49,016 bases of DNA from Pseudomonadota bacterium (GCA_021777555.1 JAJYDK010000029.1:1-49016), one strand, 5' to 3'; numbered from the stretch's first letter, positions 1-10,268 are shown. The notes: a model not told the origin generated them from the sequence alone. Translations and numbers: made by a program.

Positions 1-39
1 CATCGCCGCCGAGTCGTCTACCGCGAGTATCCGTGCCAT
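1..39 (-). CDS. CheY-like response regulator, N-terminus only (cut by left edge)
   Basis: Only the first 13 codons are in the window. They read MARILAVDDSAAM, the typical start of a single-domain CheY-type receiver: a short beta strand followed by the acidic pair DD that binds magnesium. A GGAG motif lies 7 bases before the ATG. The gene starts 37 bases after the stop of the preceding chemoreceptor gene, so it is probably the next member of the STAS-cheA-cheW-MCP operon. It is distinct from the flagellar cheY at 12847-13230 and would be a second CheY. The family is inferred from the N-terminus alone; a longer protein with an N-terminal receiver is also possible. Confidence 0.72.
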   Translation of the reverse strand, partial: MARILAVDDSAAM

Positions 40-76
40 CGTCGCGCTCCAAAGTGTGTGTCGAGTGGGGCCATGG

Positions 77-2776
77 TCAGAATTCCTGCCATTCCGAGTC
101 TTCAGTGGCGGAGGCCTGCGCGCCGCCGCGCGCTGCAACAGCCGCCAGCTTGGGTGCCGCGCGGGGCGGGGCGGGGGCGGCATCGCCGGTCTTGCGTTCC
201 GCCCAGGGCCGGCTGGCTGTGCGTCGCTCCACGGCGGGGGCCTGCTTCTTGGCCGTCGCGGCGCCGCCGGAGGCGCTTGCGCGCGGCGCGGCGGATCGCT
301 CCACGCGATCCGGCCGCGGTGCTCGAGCGGCGACCGCGCCAACATCGTAGCGAGCGAGGATCTCGTTGAGGCCGCCGACCTGCTCGACCATCGATTGGGA
401 GGCGGCCGTTGCCTGCTCGACGAGCGCTGCATTCTGCTGCGTGAGTTCATCCATCTGCATGACGGCGCGATTGACCTGCTCGATGCCGGCCGACTGCTCC
501 CGCGAGGCCGCGGCGATCTCGGCCACGATGTCCGACACCTTCTTCACCGCCGCGACGATCTTCTCGAGCGTCTGGCCCGACTGGGTGACGAGCACCGAGC
601 CATCCTCGACCTTGCGCACCGAGTCCTGGATGAGTCCCTTGATCTCCTTGGCCGCCGTGGCCGAGCGGCCGGCGAGGTTGCGCACCTCGCTCGCCACCAC
701 GGCGAAGCCGCGGCCCTGCTCGCCCGCGCGGGCCGCTTCCACCGCGGCATTGAGGGCGAGGAGATTGGTCTGGAAGGCGATCTCATCGATCACACCGATG
801 ATGTCGGCGATCTGCTTGGACGCCTGGTTGATGTCCGACATCGCGGAGACGGCCTGGCCGACCACGGCGCCGCCCTTCTCGGCCTGCTCGCGCGCGGCGA
901 GGGCCAGCTGATTGGCCTGGGCGGCATTGTCGGCGTTCTGCTTGACCGTGGTGGTCATCTCCTCCATGGACGAGGCGGTCTCCTCGAGCGAGGAGGACTG
1001 CTCCTCGGTGCGCTGAGAGAGATTGGCGTTGCCCGCGGAGATCTCATCCGCCCCGCGGTGCACCTCGCCGGCGACCTGCTTCACCCGTGAGACCACCTCC
1101 GCCATGTTGTCGGCGAGGCGGTTGATGCCCGAGCTCATGACCTGGAAGAAGCCGCTCTTGCCGGCGGTCTCGAGCCGCCGGCCGAGCTGCCCGGCGGTCA
1201 CCGCGGAAAGCATCTGCTGCATCTCGCTCTCCACGGCGACTTCCTGCGTCCGATCGGTCCATTCCATGACCGTGCCGATGCGCTCGCCGGCGTCGCTGAA
1301 CACCGGATTGGTGACCGTACGGTATATGCAGTCGCCGAGCTCGCGCGGGCTGATCCGGGAGTCGCTCAGGGCATCGAGCGCGCGGCGCTCTTCGGCGGGC
1401 TCGGGCGCGAGCGCCTCGAGGCTCGCACCGCGCAGGTTCGCGACCTCGAAATCGCGGAGAACCTTGCGCATCTCGGCCTGATTGCGGCTGAAAGTGGCCT
1501 GGGCGGTGTCGTTGAGATAGATGATGCGGTGGCCGGCATCCGCCAGCACCACCGAAGTGGACACCTTGTCGAGCGCCTGGCGCACACGGGCATTCTCGGC
1601 GGCGACCAATCGCTCGTTCTCGATCTGTGTGCGCAGCTTGCCCTGCATCTCATCGAGGGAGCGCAGCACCTGGTGGGCCTCGTCCGTTCCATTGACCTCG
1701 ATCCGGCTGTCGTAGCGGCCGCTCGCGATCTGCTCGAACACGGAGATCGCGCGGCGGATGAGGGCGGTGAGGGCGCTGGCGATGATCCAGGAGAGGGCGA
1801 TCGCGAAGAGCATCGCGGCGAGCGTCACGCCCACCGTCAAGGCACGGGATGCCGTCACCTGCGAGAGGCGATGCCGCACGGCGGCATCCATGCTCGAGTA
1901 GCTGGCATCGAGCAGCCGCTGCAGGCTTGCGTTGACGGTCTGGGAGTTGGCGAACAGCTCCGCCGTGGTGATGGTCATCTTCTGCGCGTCGAGAATCCTC
2001 GTCTGAATGAGCGCGAACGAGGAATTGAACGCGACCAGCGCCGACTTCAGCATGGGCGCGATCTTCGCGCGCGCCTGGCTCGAGGCGCCGTTCAGATCGC
2101 GCGTCGCTTGCGCGAAGTCCGCGAGAACCTGCTCGTGGTAGATGCCGATGGCACGCTGATCATTGCCCCCCAGGTAGCCCTTGATGGCGGCGCTGGTGGC
2201 ATACCACTGCACATCGCCGGAGGCGATCAGCGCATCGGGTACGTCGCGGGTGGCGACCTGGATGAGCGCCGCGGTCTGCGGCGAGGGATCGACGTTGAGT
2301 GCCGAACGCGCAACCACCAACCGTCCCAGCGCGACGATCTTACCGACGAGCGCATCGTGCAGGCTGACCGCCTGATCCGCGGTCATCTTGGATTCGCCGT
2401 TCTTGAGCGCGCTCCAGCCGCTTTTGATCTGCCGCCATTTCGTCGTGACACCGAGTTTGCCGCCCACCGTGGAGTTGATGGCGTCGACCGCGGACAGGAG
2501 CTTGTGCATGCGGGCTTCTGAGGCCGCCACATCGCTCGAGCGGGCCGCATCGCCGGTGAGCAGCGCGAACAGCTGACTGCGGTGGTTGGACACTTCGGCA
2601 AGGACGGCGCCGAGATGGTGCGCGTAGCGGGCTCCCTCGAGCTCGTTGCGGGCCTGGGACACTTCGCGGTTGGCGGTGCTCAGGTAGAACACCCCGAGCA
2701 GCGCCGTCGGCACCGCCATGGCCACCACCAGCAGTCCGAGCTTCTGCCAGAGCTTCAGACGGTTTAGAAATTGCAT
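77..2776 (-). CDS. Methyl-accepting chemotaxis protein with periplasmic helical domain, HAMP and PAS; C-terminal EWQEF tail
   Basis: Membrane chemoreceptor of 899 aa. TM1 lies near residues 13-32. A mostly helical periplasmic region of about 275 aa follows, then TM2 near 311-338, HAMP near 335-385, a cytoplasmic PAS domain near 400-515, a second HAMP-like stretch, and the MCP signalling hairpin ([21 protein letters not shown]) near the C-terminus. The protein ends in EWQEF, which fits the xWxxF pentapeptide that tethers CheR and CheB in other bacteria. The ATG at 2776 is chosen because AGGA precedes it and the sequence then begins like the neighbouring receptor (LKLWQK before TM1); a longer reading from 2842 adds an implausible leader. 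Third receptor after cheW. Ligand unknown; the periplasmic part looks like a 4-helix or double-helical-bundle sensor. Confidence 0.93.
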   Translation of the reverse strand: MQFLNRLKLWQKLGLLVVAMAVPTALLGVFYLSTANREVSQARNELEGARYAHHLGAVLAEVSNHRSQLFALLTGDAARSSDVAASEARMHKLLSAVDAINSTVGGKLGVTTKWRQIKSGWSALKNGESKMTADQAVSLHDALVGKIVALGRLVVARSALNVDPSPQTAALIQVATRDVPDALIASGDVQWYATSAAIKGYLGGNDQRAIGIYHEQVLADFAQATRDLNGASSQARAKIAPMLKSALVAFNSSFALIQTRILDAQKMTITTAELFANSQTVNASLQRLLDASYSSMDAAVRHRLSQVTASRALTVGVTLAAMLFAIALSWIIASALTALIRRAISVFEQIASGRYDSRIEVNGTDEAHQVLRSLDEMQGKLRTQIENERLVAAENARVRQALDKVSTSVVLADAGHRIIYLNDTAQATFSRNQAEMRKVLRDFEVANLRGASLEALAPEPAEERRALDALSDSRISPRELGDCIYRTVTNPVFSDAGERIGTVMEWTDRTQEVAVESEMQQMLSAVTAGQLGRRLETAGKSGFFQVMSSGINRLADNMAEVVSRVKQVAGEVHRGADEISAGNANLSQRTEEQSSSLEETASSMEEMTTTVKQNADNAAQANQLALAAREQAEKGGAVVGQAVSAMSDINQASKQIADIIGVIDEIAFQTNLLALNAAVEAARAGEQGRGFAVVASEVRNLAGRSATAAKEIKGLIQDSVRKVEDGSVLVTQSGQTLEKIVAAVKKVSDIVAEIAAASREQSAGIEQVNRAVMQMDELTQQNAALVEQATAASQSMVEQVGGLNEILARYDVGAVAARAPRPDRVERSAAPRASASGGAATAKKQAPAVERRTASRPWAERKTGDAAPAPPRAAPKLAAVAARGGAQASATEDSEWQEF

Positions 2777-2828
2777 GGGCGGGAGTCCTGATGCTGAGAC
2801 GTGGATCGGGCGGCGTTCTCGTGCAGGA

Positions 2829-5366
2829 TCATCGGCTCTCACCCGCTGCGACTTTAGTCGGCTGCTCGGATCGAGCCTCAGCGGCGCGCCGCCCGCCGTG
2901 CGGCTCGCTCTGTCCCGGGTCGGACAGCTTGAATCGTGCCAGCGTCTCGTTGAGATCGCGCACCTGGCCCGTCATGACCTGGGAGGAGGCGATGGTTTCC
3001 TCGACGAGCGCGGCGTTCTGCTGGGTGATCTGGTCCATCTGCATGACGGCCCGGTTGACCTGCTCGATGCCGGCCGACTGCTCGCGAGAGGCGGCGGCGA
3101 TCTCGGCGACGATGTCCGATACCTTCTTCACGGAAGTGACGATCTCCCCGAGCGTGTGCCCGGAGTCGGTGACCAGCTGAGAGCCATCCGCCACTTTCCT
3201 GACACTGTCCTGGATCAGGGACTTGATCTCCTTGGCGGCCGTGGCCGAGCGGCCCGCGAGGCTGCGCACCTCGCTTGCCACCACGGCGAAGCCACGGCCC
3301 TGCTCGCCGGCGCGGGCGGCCTCGACCGCCGCATTGAGCGCCAGCAGATTGGTCTGGAACGCGATCTCATCGATGACCCCGATGATGTCGGCGATCTTCT
3401 GCGCCGATTCATCGATGCCGGCCATGGCGTGGACCGCCTTGCCCACTACGGCCACACCCTGTTCGGCCTGGTCGCGCGCGGCGAGTGCCAGCTGATTGGC
3501 CTGGGCGGCGTTGTCGGCATTCTGTTTGACGGTGGTGGTCATCTGCTCCATGGAGGAGGCGGTTTCCTCGAGCGAGGAAGCCTGCTCTTCGGTGCGTGTC
3601 GAGAGGTTCGAATTGCCCATGGTGATTTCCTCGGCGCCGAGGAATATCTCGCGTGCCGAGGCCTTTACCCGCGCGACGACCTCGGCCAGGTTGTCAGCGA
3701 GGCGATTCACGCCCTCGCCGAGGGCGGCGAAGAATCCCGACTTGTTCTCCGCGCTGATGCGCAGTGTCAGGTCATCGCCGTTCACGGCCGCGAGCACGCC
3801 CTGCAATTCCTGCTCCACCCGCATTTCCTGGCTTCGTTCGGTCCACTCCATCACCGTCCCGAGACGCTCGCCGCGCTCGCCGGTCACCGGGTTGGTGGTG
3901 ACGCGGAAGTTGAGCTGGCCGAACACGCGCTCTTCGCTGCGGGCGCCGCGCAGCGCATCGAGGGCGTGGCGCTCCTCCGCCGCGGAGCTCGAGAGCGACT
4001 CGAGGCTCGAGCCGCGCAGTGCTGCCGGATCGAACCCCGGGAGGCGGCGGCGGAACTCGTCGGCGTGGCGCGTAAAGCCGGTCTCGGCGGCCTCGTTGAC
4101 ATAGATGATCCGGTGCTGCGCGTCCGCCAGGAGCACGCCGGTCGAGGCCTTGTCGAGCGCACGGCGTATGCGCGAGTTCTCGGCCGCCACCGCGCGCTCC
4201 TTCTCGATCTGCGTGCGCAGCTTGCCCTGCATGCCCGCGAGGGCTTGCAGGACCTGCCCGAGCTCATCGCCGCGCTGCGTCTCGATGTCGCTGTCGTACC
4301 GGCCCGCGGCGATGCGCCCGAATACCTCGACCACGCGCTTCAAGGGATTCGTCAGAGAGTGCTCCGTCGTCCAGGTCAGCGCGTGGATGAGCACGATCGC
4401 GAGAAGCACCAGCGCGAGGTTCAGGTCGCGTTGGCGGGTGAGGGATGAGATCTGGCTGCCCGTCGCGGACTCGGAAGCCGCGCCGGCCGCGGTCAGCAGA
4501 TGACTCAGGGCGGCCCTGGCGCCGTGTCCGGCGTCGTGCAGGGCGGCTGCGGTGATCTTGAGGTTGCTGGCGTTGATGATCTGCGCGGCGATGGTGCCGT
4601 AGAGACCATCGGCCTGGCGGGTCGCCGCCTGCAGAGCATGATCGAGGGGACGGCGGATCTTCGGAGATACCTGAGCCAGCGCGGCGCGGACCGCGGCGAA
4701 GTCAGCGAGCAGCTGCCCGTGGGCGATCTGGATGCCCATGTGGTCGTCTCCGCCGAGATATCCCTTCGAGGCCGCATCCTCCGCGTAGCGGCGCAGCGCC
4801 GCCTCGTCCGAGAGCGCGGCCGGCAGGAATTGGGAAGTCACCTCGACGAGACTGCGCGTCTGCTGGTTGGGATCTGAGGTCACACGAGAGCCGGCGGCGA
4901 CTGCATCTCGCAGACGGCCGAGGCGGGCGAGCAGCGCCTCATGGGCTGCAATGGCCTGCGCGGCGGGCTGGTTCGGGGGCGCGCCGGCGAGGCTGTTCCA
5001 TCGGGAGCGAATTGTCTGGAAATCCCGCCTGACTCCGAAGCGCTCTCCGAGCTCGGAGTCGGTGCTCGCGAGGCGATCCAGGACGTCGAGCCCATCCTGA
5101 CGTGCGGCGATCACGGACGACCTGGCGGCGGCATCGCCGCCGGACAGAAGGACCACCCGGCCCTCGTGGGTCACGACCGCCGACTGGAACGCGCCGATGG
5201 CGCTCAGGTAGCGGATGCCCTCGAGCTCGGCGCGAGCCTGGCGGAGCCTGCCGTTGGCGGAGCGCCAGTAGAACACCCCCACCAGCACCGCCGGCAGGCT
5301 CATGGCGAGGATGAGGACGGTGATCTTCTGCCAGAGTTTGAGGTGATTGAGGGTCAACTTGCCCAT
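2829..5366 (-). CDS. Methyl-accepting chemotaxis protein with periplasmic helical domain, HAMP and PAS
   Basis: Chemoreceptor of 845 aa with the same architecture as the following receptor: N-terminal LKLWQK then TM1, a helical periplasmic region, TM2 ([16 protein letters not shown]), HAMP, a PAS domain ([23 protein letters not shown]), then the signalling domain with the conserved hairpin tip. It is a paralogue of its neighbour but more diverged: in the signalling region its DNA differs at many third positions. It ends in KVAAGESR and lacks a CheR/CheB tether pentapeptide, so methylation enzymes would have to be recruited by the neighbouring receptor. The start is 5 bases after the preceding receptor's stop, consistent with one operon. 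Ligand unknown. Confidence 0.93.
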   Translation of the reverse strand: MGKLTLNHLKLWQKITVLILAMSLPAVLVGVFYWRSANGRLRQARAELEGIRYLSAIGAFQSAVVTHEGRVVLLSGGDAAARSSVIAARQDGLDVLDRLASTDSELGERFGVRRDFQTIRSRWNSLAGAPPNQPAAQAIAAHEALLARLGRLRDAVAAGSRVTSDPNQQTRSLVEVTSQFLPAALSDEAALRRYAEDAASKGYLGGDDHMGIQIAHGQLLADFAAVRAALAQVSPKIRRPLDHALQAATRQADGLYGTIAAQIINASNLKITAAALHDAGHGARAALSHLLTAAGAASESATGSQISSLTRQRDLNLALVLLAIVLIHALTWTTEHSLTNPLKRVVEVFGRIAAGRYDSDIETQRGDELGQVLQALAGMQGKLRTQIEKERAVAAENSRIRRALDKASTGVLLADAQHRIIYVNEAAETGFTRHADEFRRRLPGFDPAALRGSSLESLSSSAAEERHALDALRGARSEERVFGQLNFRVTTNPVTGERGERLGTVMEWTERSQEMRVEQELQGVLAAVNGDDLTLRISAENKSGFFAALGEGVNRLADNLAEVVARVKASAREIFLGAEEITMGNSNLSTRTEEQASSLEETASSMEQMTTTVKQNADNAAQANQLALAARDQAEQGVAVVGKAVHAMAGIDESAQKIADIIGVIDEIAFQTNLLALNAAVEAARAGEQGRGFAVVASEVRSLAGRSATAAKEIKSLIQDSVRKVADGSQLVTDSGHTLGEIVTSVKKVSDIVAEIAAASREQSAGIEQVNRAVMQMDQITQQNAALVEETIASSQVMTGQVRDLNETLARFKLSDPGQSEPHGGRRAAEARSEQPTKVAAGESR

Positions 5367-5371
5367 GTCGG

Positions 5372-6760
5372 TCAGCTCCCGGCGGCCATGCGCCGCGGTG
5401 CCGCGGCAAGTTCGTCGTAATCCCGAGCCACCCCGCGATGCGCCTCGCTCTCGAGACGGTAGCGGGCCATGTTCTGGCTGAGGTCCTGCGCGAGCCCGGC
5501 CATGGTGCGCGCCGCGGTCATGGCCTGATCCACCAGGGTGGCGTTCTGCTGGGTGAGCTCGTCCATCTGCATCACCGCGCGATTGACCTGCTCGATGCCC
5601 CCGGACTGTTCCCGTGAGGCCGCGGCAATCTCAGCCACGATGTCCGAGACCTTCTTGACGGCCGCGACGATCTCCTCGAGCGTGTGACCGGATTGAGTCA
5701 CCCGCGCCGAGCCATCCTCGACCTTGCGCACCGAGTCCTGGATGAGTCCCTTGATCTCCTTGGCCGCCGTGGCCGAGCGGCCGGCGAGGTTGCGCACCTC
5801 GCTCGCCACCACGGCGAAACCGCGGCCCTGCTCGCCCGCGCGGGCCGCTTCCACCGCGGCATTGAGGGCGAGGAGATTCGTCTGGAAGGCGATCTCGTCG
5901 ATCACACCGATGATGTCGGCGATCTTCCTCGATGAATGGTTGATGTCCGACATCGCCGCGATCGCCTGGTTGACGATCACGCCGCCCTTCTCGGCCTGCT
6001 CGCGCGCGGCGACGGCCAGCTGGTTCGCCTGGGCGGCATTGTCGGCATTCTGCTTGACCGTGGTGGTCATCTCTTCCATGGACGAGGCGGTCTCCTCGAG
6101 CGAGGAGGACTGCTCCTCGGTGCGCTGGGAGAGATTCTCGTTGCCGGTGGAGATCTCATCGGCGGCCCGCTTGACCTCCTGCGAAGTCGACTGGATACCC
6201 TCGACGAGCGAGGCCATGCTGTCGAGCAGGGAATTGATCCCCTCGGCCATCGAGCGCAGCTCCGGATTCTCGAGCCGGGTCTCGAGCCGGCGCGTGAGAT
6301 CGCCTTGCGCGACGCCCTTGACCACCTCCTGGGTTGCTCCCACGGCGACTCGCATCTGCTGCGCGAATTTCTCGTGCGTTGCCGCGCTCTGGCGCGGCAG
6401 CGCGAGCGCCTCGTCGAGTTGCGAGCGCAGCGCCGCGGCTTCATCGCGCCGTGCGCGCAGCTTGCGTCCGAGCGCGAGGAGCTCGGCCGAGAGGGGCGCG
6501 TACACGCCCGACGGCTCCTCGTGCGGCTCATCGAGCCGATCCTCATTGAGCGCGTGGGCAAGCGCGGTGGCGCGCTGCAGTGCGCTCTGCACGGTTCGTG
6601 CGGCAAGCAGGGAGAACACGCCGCCGCAGAGCATCATGGCCGCGGCCAGTGCGGGCGCCGCCGTGCCGCCCAGGACGATCGCGGCTCCGAGCGCGCACAG
6701 CGGCACGGCGAAGGCGAGCGCCAATCGTGAAGTCAGCGAAAGATTCTTCAGAGCATTCAT
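5372..6760 (-). CDS. Methyl-accepting chemotaxis protein without a periplasmic sensor
   Basis: Chemoreceptor of 462 aa, first receptor after cheW (16-base gap). Two adjacent membrane helices (about residues 12-55) form a hairpin with almost no periplasmic loop, followed by helical HAMP-like linkers and the MCP signalling domain ([21 protein letters not shown]). It has no visible ligand-binding domain and no C-terminal pentapeptide. It may sense membrane or cytoplasmic state, or act as a signalling partner within mixed receptor arrays. Its signalling-domain DNA is almost identical over long stretches to that of the receptor at 77-2776, but not to the one between them, which suggests gene conversion or recent duplication. 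Aer-like energy sensing is less likely because no PAS domain is present. Confidence 0.92.
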   Translation of the reverse strand: MNALKNLSLTSRLALAFAVPLCALGAAIVLGGTAAPALAAAMMLCGGVFSLLAARTVQSALQRATALAHALNEDRLDEPHEEPSGVYAPLSAELLALGRKLRARRDEAAALRSQLDEALALPRQSAATHEKFAQQMRVAVGATQEVVKGVAQGDLTRRLETRLENPELRSMAEGINSLLDSMASLVEGIQSTSQEVKRAADEISTGNENLSQRTEEQSSSLEETASSMEEMTTTVKQNADNAAQANQLAVAAREQAEKGGVIVNQAIAAMSDINHSSRKIADIIGVIDEIAFQTNLLALNAAVEAARAGEQGRGFAVVASEVRNLAGRSATAAKEIKGLIQDSVRKVEDGSARVTQSGHTLEEIVAAVKKVSDIVAEIAAASREQSGGIEQVNRAVMQMDELTQQNATLVDQAMTAARTMAGLAQDLSQNMARYRLESEAHRGVARDYDELAAAPRRMAAGS

Positions 6761-6776
6761 CGCAGCCCCCGGGGGT

Positions 6777-7325
6777 TCACGCCGCGTTTACGGCGAGTGC
6801 GGCATCGGCGCCGTCGCCGTGTGGCTCGGCGGCGGCGCCGGACATCGAGGCGAGATCGCGGCCGATCAGCCGGTCGATGTCGAGCAGCACGACCATGCGC
6901 TCGGCGACCGTGACCAGGCCGAAGAGGAAATCGGTCGCGCCTCGCTCGCCGAGCTCGGGAGCCGGCTTGACCTCCGCGGAGTTGACGTCGACCACATCCG
7001 AGACCCCGTCCACCACCACGCCGAAATCGCGCCGTCCGGAGGGCGTGACCACGGACATCACGATGATGACGGTGACCGCGGTGTATTCAGCGCGATCGAG
7101 CGCGAAGCGCATGCGCAGGTCCACGATCGGCACGATCGAGCCGCGCAAATTGAGCACCCCGAGCACATGCGGCGGGGAGTTTGGAATCTTGGTCACCGCC
7201 GACCATCCCCGGATCTCCTGCACACGCAGGATATCGACTCCGTATGTCTCGTCGCCGAGCACGAAGGTGAGGACCTGACGGAACTCGCCCGATCCCTGCT
7301 GCCGATCAGTCGAATTGTTTGACAT
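6777..7325 (-). CDS. cheW: Chemotaxis adaptor protein CheW
   Basis: CheW couples chemoreceptors to the kinase CheA in the cytoplasmic array. The 182-aa product shows the family core: [24 protein letters not shown] at the N-terminus, then [25 protein letters not shown], the most conserved CheW stretch, and [14 protein letters not shown] tail of about 20 alanine-rich residues extends beyond the domain. It lies 30 bases downstream of cheA and 16 bases upstream of the first receptor, so kinase, adaptor and receptors are probably co-transcribed from the FliA promoter at 9796-9822. The only other CheW-like fold in the window is the CheA C-terminus. Confidence 0.96.
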   Translation of the reverse strand: MSNNSTDRQQGSGEFRQVLTFVLGDETYGVDILRVQEIRGWSAVTKIPNSPPHVLGVLNLRGSIVPIVDLRMRFALDRAEYTAVTVIIVMSVVTPSGRRDFGVVVDGVSDVVDVNSAEVKPAPELGERGATDFLFGLVTVAERMVVLLDIDRLIGRDLASMSGAAAEPHGDGADAALAVNAA

Positions 7326-7355
7326 GAGTGTGATTCCTGGCCGGTAGGTTCGGTT

Positions 7356-9416
7356 TCAGGCCGCCGCGCGCATCGATGCGACGCGAATCAGACCGGGGAC
7401 ATCGAGAATCAGCGCCACCGAGCCGTCCCCGAGAATGGTCGCGCCGGAGATGCCGTCGATGTGCCCGTAGTTGGCTTCCAGGGACTTGATGACCACCTGT
7501 TGCTGGCCGAGCAGATCGTCGACGAACAGACCCACCCGCCGGCCGTCGCCCTCGGCCACCACGACCAGCCCCTCATGCAGCGCGCTGGTGCGCGGCTCGA
7601 CGCCGAACAGTTCGTGCATGCGGATGATGGGTACGTAGTCGCCGCGGAAGGAAAACACCTCGCCTTGTCCGGACAGGCGCGTGGCCTGGCTCGTCTTCAG
7701 CTGCATCGATTCGACGATCGAGATGAGCGGCACGATGTAGGTCTCGGTGCCGACCGCGACGGACTGGCCGTCGACGATGGCGAGCGTCAGGGGCAGGGTG
7801 ATGGTGAAGCGCGAGCCGTGCCCGGACTCGCTCGCCACCTCTATCTTGCCGCCGAGCTCCTTGACGTTGCGGCGCACGACGTCCATGCCGACACCGCGCC
7901 CGGAGACATCGGTGGTCTTCTCCGCGGTGGAAAAGCCGGGCAGGAAAATGAGCTCGTGGATCTCGGCGTCCGAGAGCTGGTCGTTTGCGCCGATCAGGCC
8001 GCGGGAGCGCGCCTTGGCGAGGATGCGGCCCCTGTCGAGCCCGCCGCCGTCATCGCTCACCTCCACGGAAATGTTGCCGCCCCGGTGGGTCGCATCCAGG
8101 TGGACCGTGCCCGCGGCGGGTTTGCCGGCGGCGGTGCGCACATCGGGTGCCTCGATGCCGTGATCGATGCTGTTGCGCACCAGGTGAACGAGCGGATCGC
8201 CGATCTTCTCGAGAACCGTTTTGTCGAGCTCGGTCTGCTCGCCGGTGAGCTTCAGCTCGATCTGCTTACCGAGCCGTTGCGCGAGATCGCGCACCATGCG
8301 CGGAAAGCGGCTGAAGACGAAGCTGATGGGCAGCATGCGCACGCGCATGACGCTCTCCTGCAGCTCGCGCATGTTGCGCTCGAGCTGCGCCAGCCCGGCG
8401 CGCAGCCGCTCGCCATGCGGTCCTTCGACCTGAGTGCCGAGCTGGCCGAGCATCGCCTGGGTGATGACCAGCTCGCCCACGGTGTTCATGAGCTCATCGA
8501 TCTTCTCGACGCTGACCCGGATCGATCCGGAGTCCCCGAGCGCGCTGACCGTGGCTTCCGGCTTCGCCGCACCCTCCGAGCGAGGGTGCGCGGTGACGGT
8601 CGCGGGAGCCGCTACCGGCTCCGCCACCGCAGGAGGGGACGCGGGGCTTTCGGCCGAAGGCACCGGCGTCACCGCGTCATCGTCGACCCCCGAACGCGCG
8701 ATCGTCAGCTCGCAGTCGCCCTCCGCCCATTCGAACACCTGGCGGATCGCCTCCTCGGGGACATCTCCCGGGATCTCGAGCGTCCAGGCGAGGTGGCAGT
8801 CCTGGGGGCTGATGTGCGCAAAGGGGGGCAGATCCTGCGCATCGAGCCGCACGTGCAGCTCGGCGAGCTCGGCGAGCTCGCGCAGCATGCGCAGCGGGTC
8901 GTTGCCGCGCGCCATGAGCTCCCGAAAGGGGCGGAAGCGGATCTGCCAGCGCCCAGGGACTGCCGGGGCGCCCTGTGCGGGGGCCGGTGTCCCGGCCTGG
9001 GCAGGGGGTGACGCGACCGTCTCGTTCTTGCGCGCGATGGCGACTTCCAGGTCGAACTGCAGATCCGACACGCGCTGCGCGTCGATCGGCTGTTTGGCCT
9101 GGACCGCGCGCAGCATGGCGCGCATGACGTCGACTGATTTCAACAGCAGATCGGACACCGCGACCGTCACGGCCATGCCGCCGCTGCGCAGCTCATCGAG
9201 CAGCGTCTCCAGGCTGTGCGTGAACGAGGCGATGTCGCTGAAGCCGAACGTCGCGCTGCCTCCCTTGATGGAGTGCGCGACGCGGAAAATGGTATTGATG
9301 AGTTCCCGATCCGGCGCACCGATATCGAGCTTCAGCAGCGCCGCTTCCATGCTGTCGAGCGCCTCGAAGCTCTCCTCGAAGAACGCGTCGTGGAATTGTG
9401 TCAGGTCGACGGTCAT
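7356..9416 (-). CDS. cheA: Chemotaxis histidine kinase CheA
   Basis: Cytoplasmic kinase of 686 aa that autophosphorylates and passes phosphate to CheY. An Hpt domain with His48 in AHSIKGGSATFG opens the protein. A regulatory domain near residues 150-240 follows (FRPFRELMARGNDPLRMLRELAEL). Then come a Pro/Ala-rich linker, the dimerisation helices (VSVEKIDELMNTVGELVI), the ATPase with HLVRNSIDHGIE and DDGGGLD, VSGRGVGMDVV, and a C-terminal CheW-like domain. The start at 9416 overlaps the stop of the STAS gene as ATGA, which indicates translational coupling. The second domain is not an E. coli-type P2; it resembles a domain seen in other CheA proteins, and its function is unclear to me. cheB and cheR are not visible. 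Confidence 0.97.
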   Translation of the reverse strand: MTVDLTQFHDAFFEESFEALDSMEAALLKLDIGAPDRELINTIFRVAHSIKGGSATFGFSDIASFTHSLETLLDELRSGGMAVTVAVSDLLLKSVDVMRAMLRAVQAKQPIDAQRVSDLQFDLEVAIARKNETVASPPAQAGTPAPAQGAPAVPGRWQIRFRPFRELMARGNDPLRMLRELAELAELHVRLDAQDLPPFAHISPQDCHLAWTLEIPGDVPEEAIRQVFEWAEGDCELTIARSGVDDDAVTPVPSAESPASPPAVAEPVAAPATVTAHPRSEGAAKPEATVSALGDSGSIRVSVEKIDELMNTVGELVITQAMLGQLGTQVEGPHGERLRAGLAQLERNMRELQESVMRVRMLPISFVFSRFPRMVRDLAQRLGKQIELKLTGEQTELDKTVLEKIGDPLVHLVRNSIDHGIEAPDVRTAAGKPAAGTVHLDATHRGGNISVEVSDDGGGLDRGRILAKARSRGLIGANDQLSDAEIHELIFLPGFSTAEKTTDVSGRGVGMDVVRRNVKELGGKIEVASESGHGSRFTITLPLTLAIVDGQSVAVGTETYIVPLISIVESMQLKTSQATRLSGQGEVFSFRGDYVPIIRMHELFGVEPRTSALHEGLVVVAEGDGRRVGLFVDDLLGQQQVVIKSLEANYGHIDGISGATILGDGSVALILDVPGLIRVASMRAAA

Positions 9417-9784
9417 CGAAGACCTCCGGGCAGGCCGAGCAGGTCGCTCATGCCAAGCAGCCGGGCGGCCGGCTCGAGCGCATGGTCCGCGCCTCGCCAC
9501 TCGACGGTGCGGCCACCAAGGCGCCGGTCGCGCACGAAGGCGGCGAGCAGCTGCAGCGCAGCGGTGTCGATGCGCTGCAGTGCGGATGCATCGAGCGTGA
9601 CGGCCCGAGGCTCATCGATGAGCCCGGTCAGCGCCGCCTTCAGCGAGTCCGCCTCGGCAAGCGTGCAGTCGGCGTTCAAGGCGAGCGAATCGGACTTCGC
9701 CGGTGCGCCACGGTTCCCGGGCGCACGCGTGGCGCGGCCGCGACGTGATTTGCGTGCGGGAGTCGATCGAGTGCGGGATTTCAT
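9413..9784 (-). CDS. STAS-domain protein coupled to cheA
   Basis: The 123-aa product has about 30 basic, low-complexity residues and then a STAS domain (SLALNADCTLAEADSLKAALTGL ... TLDASALQRIDTAALQLLAAFV). The IDTAAL loop is where SpoIIAA-type anti-anti-sigma factors carry the phosphorylated Ser/Thr; here it is Thr. It is the first gene of the chemotaxis operon and its TGA overlaps the cheA ATG, so near-equimolar production with CheA is likely. STAS genes occur beside cheA in several other chemotaxis systems, but their role is poorly defined. The ATG at 9784 lies only a few bases from the predicted FliA start site and has no clear Shine-Dalgarno sequence; a TTG at 9790 is an alternative. Confidence 0.83.
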   Translation of the reverse strand: MKSRTRSTPARKSRRGRATRAPGNRGAPAKSDSLALNADCTLAEADSLKAALTGLIDEPRAVTLDASALQRIDTAALQLLAAFVRDRRLGGRTVEWRGADHALEPAARLLGMSDLLGLPGGLR

Positions 9785-9795
9785 AATCAAACTAG

Positions 9796-9822
9796 CTATC
9801 GGCGATCGCCGGGTCGGCTTGA
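9796..9822 (-). promoter_or_regulatory. FliA (sigma-28) promoter for STAS-cheA-cheW-MCP operon
   Basis: On the minus strand the sequence reads TCAA, 15 bases, GCCGATAG. This matches the enterobacterial TAAA-N15-GCCGATAA and the pseudomonad TCAAG-type consensus, with exact spacing and 7 of 8 bases in the -10 element. fliA itself lies 3.5 kb upstream. I looked for other copies of the -10 motif and saw none with a matching -35 box. Transcription would start near 9788-9790, almost at the ATG of the STAS gene. Confidence 0.82.
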
Positions 9823-9830
9823 GCGGCGCG

Positions 9831-10268
9831 TCACGAAACTTGACGCAGTTCCGCTCGCGACGGTCCGTGCAGGCGCCGCACGAGCTCCGCCTCGGTGCGC
9901 GTCAGGCCGCAGCCGGAAATCAACTCCTCGCCGCTTGCGCCGGCACGGGCGAGGCGGATGGCGATCTGAATCCCGGGCGAGGCGCCATGAGGGGCCGCGG
10001 CGCGGTTCACCGGCTGATCGATGCGTTCCGTGAGCTGTGTCACGTTTTGGGCGGTGGCCGCCAGAGTGTTTCTCATGTCGGTGAGCTGTTCGAGCAGGAG
10101 TTGATTCTGCGCGAGCACCTGCTCGGTCTGGCGGCGCGTGGCGCGCCGCCACGCGCTGAAGGTCACGGCCGCGAGGAAGAACGAGAAGACGAGGAACACC
10201 GCCCGGCCCGCGATGAGCAGGAAGTCGAGGTCCGGCAGATTGAGGCTCGGCAGATTCATGGCGGCCAT
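9831..10268 (-). CDS. DUF2802 membrane-anchored protein
   Basis: Protein of 145 aa. One N-terminal membrane helix (about residues 15-40, LIAGRAVFLVFSFFLAAVTF) is followed by a coiled-coil-like stretch (QTEQVLAQNQLLLEQLTDMRNTLAATAQNV) and a small C-terminal DUF2802 domain (ARAGASGEELISGCGLTRTEAELVRRLHG) that looks like a helix-turn-helix fold. DUF2802 genes are common beside motC/motD, cheA and cheW in gammaproteobacteria; the function is not established. The ATG at 10268 is chosen because AGGAGG stands 7 bases upstream. A TGTGA-N6-TCACA palindrome ends at the Shine-Dalgarno site. The gene follows motD after about 170 noncoding bases and precedes the FliA promoter. Confidence 0.83.
   Translation of the reverse strand: MAAMNLPSLNLPDLDFLLIAGRAVFLVFSFFLAAVTFSAWRRATRRQTEQVLAQNQLLLEQLTDMRNTLAATAQNVTQLTERIDQPVNRAAAPHGASPGIQIAIRLARAGASGEELISGCGLTRTEAELVRRLHGPSRAELRQVS

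Noticed and set aside
2718..4448. Plus-strand open reading of 576 codons opposite the middle receptor gene
   Set aside because: Shadow of a receptor gene whose own reading has clear MCP motifs; no start signal or conserved domain.
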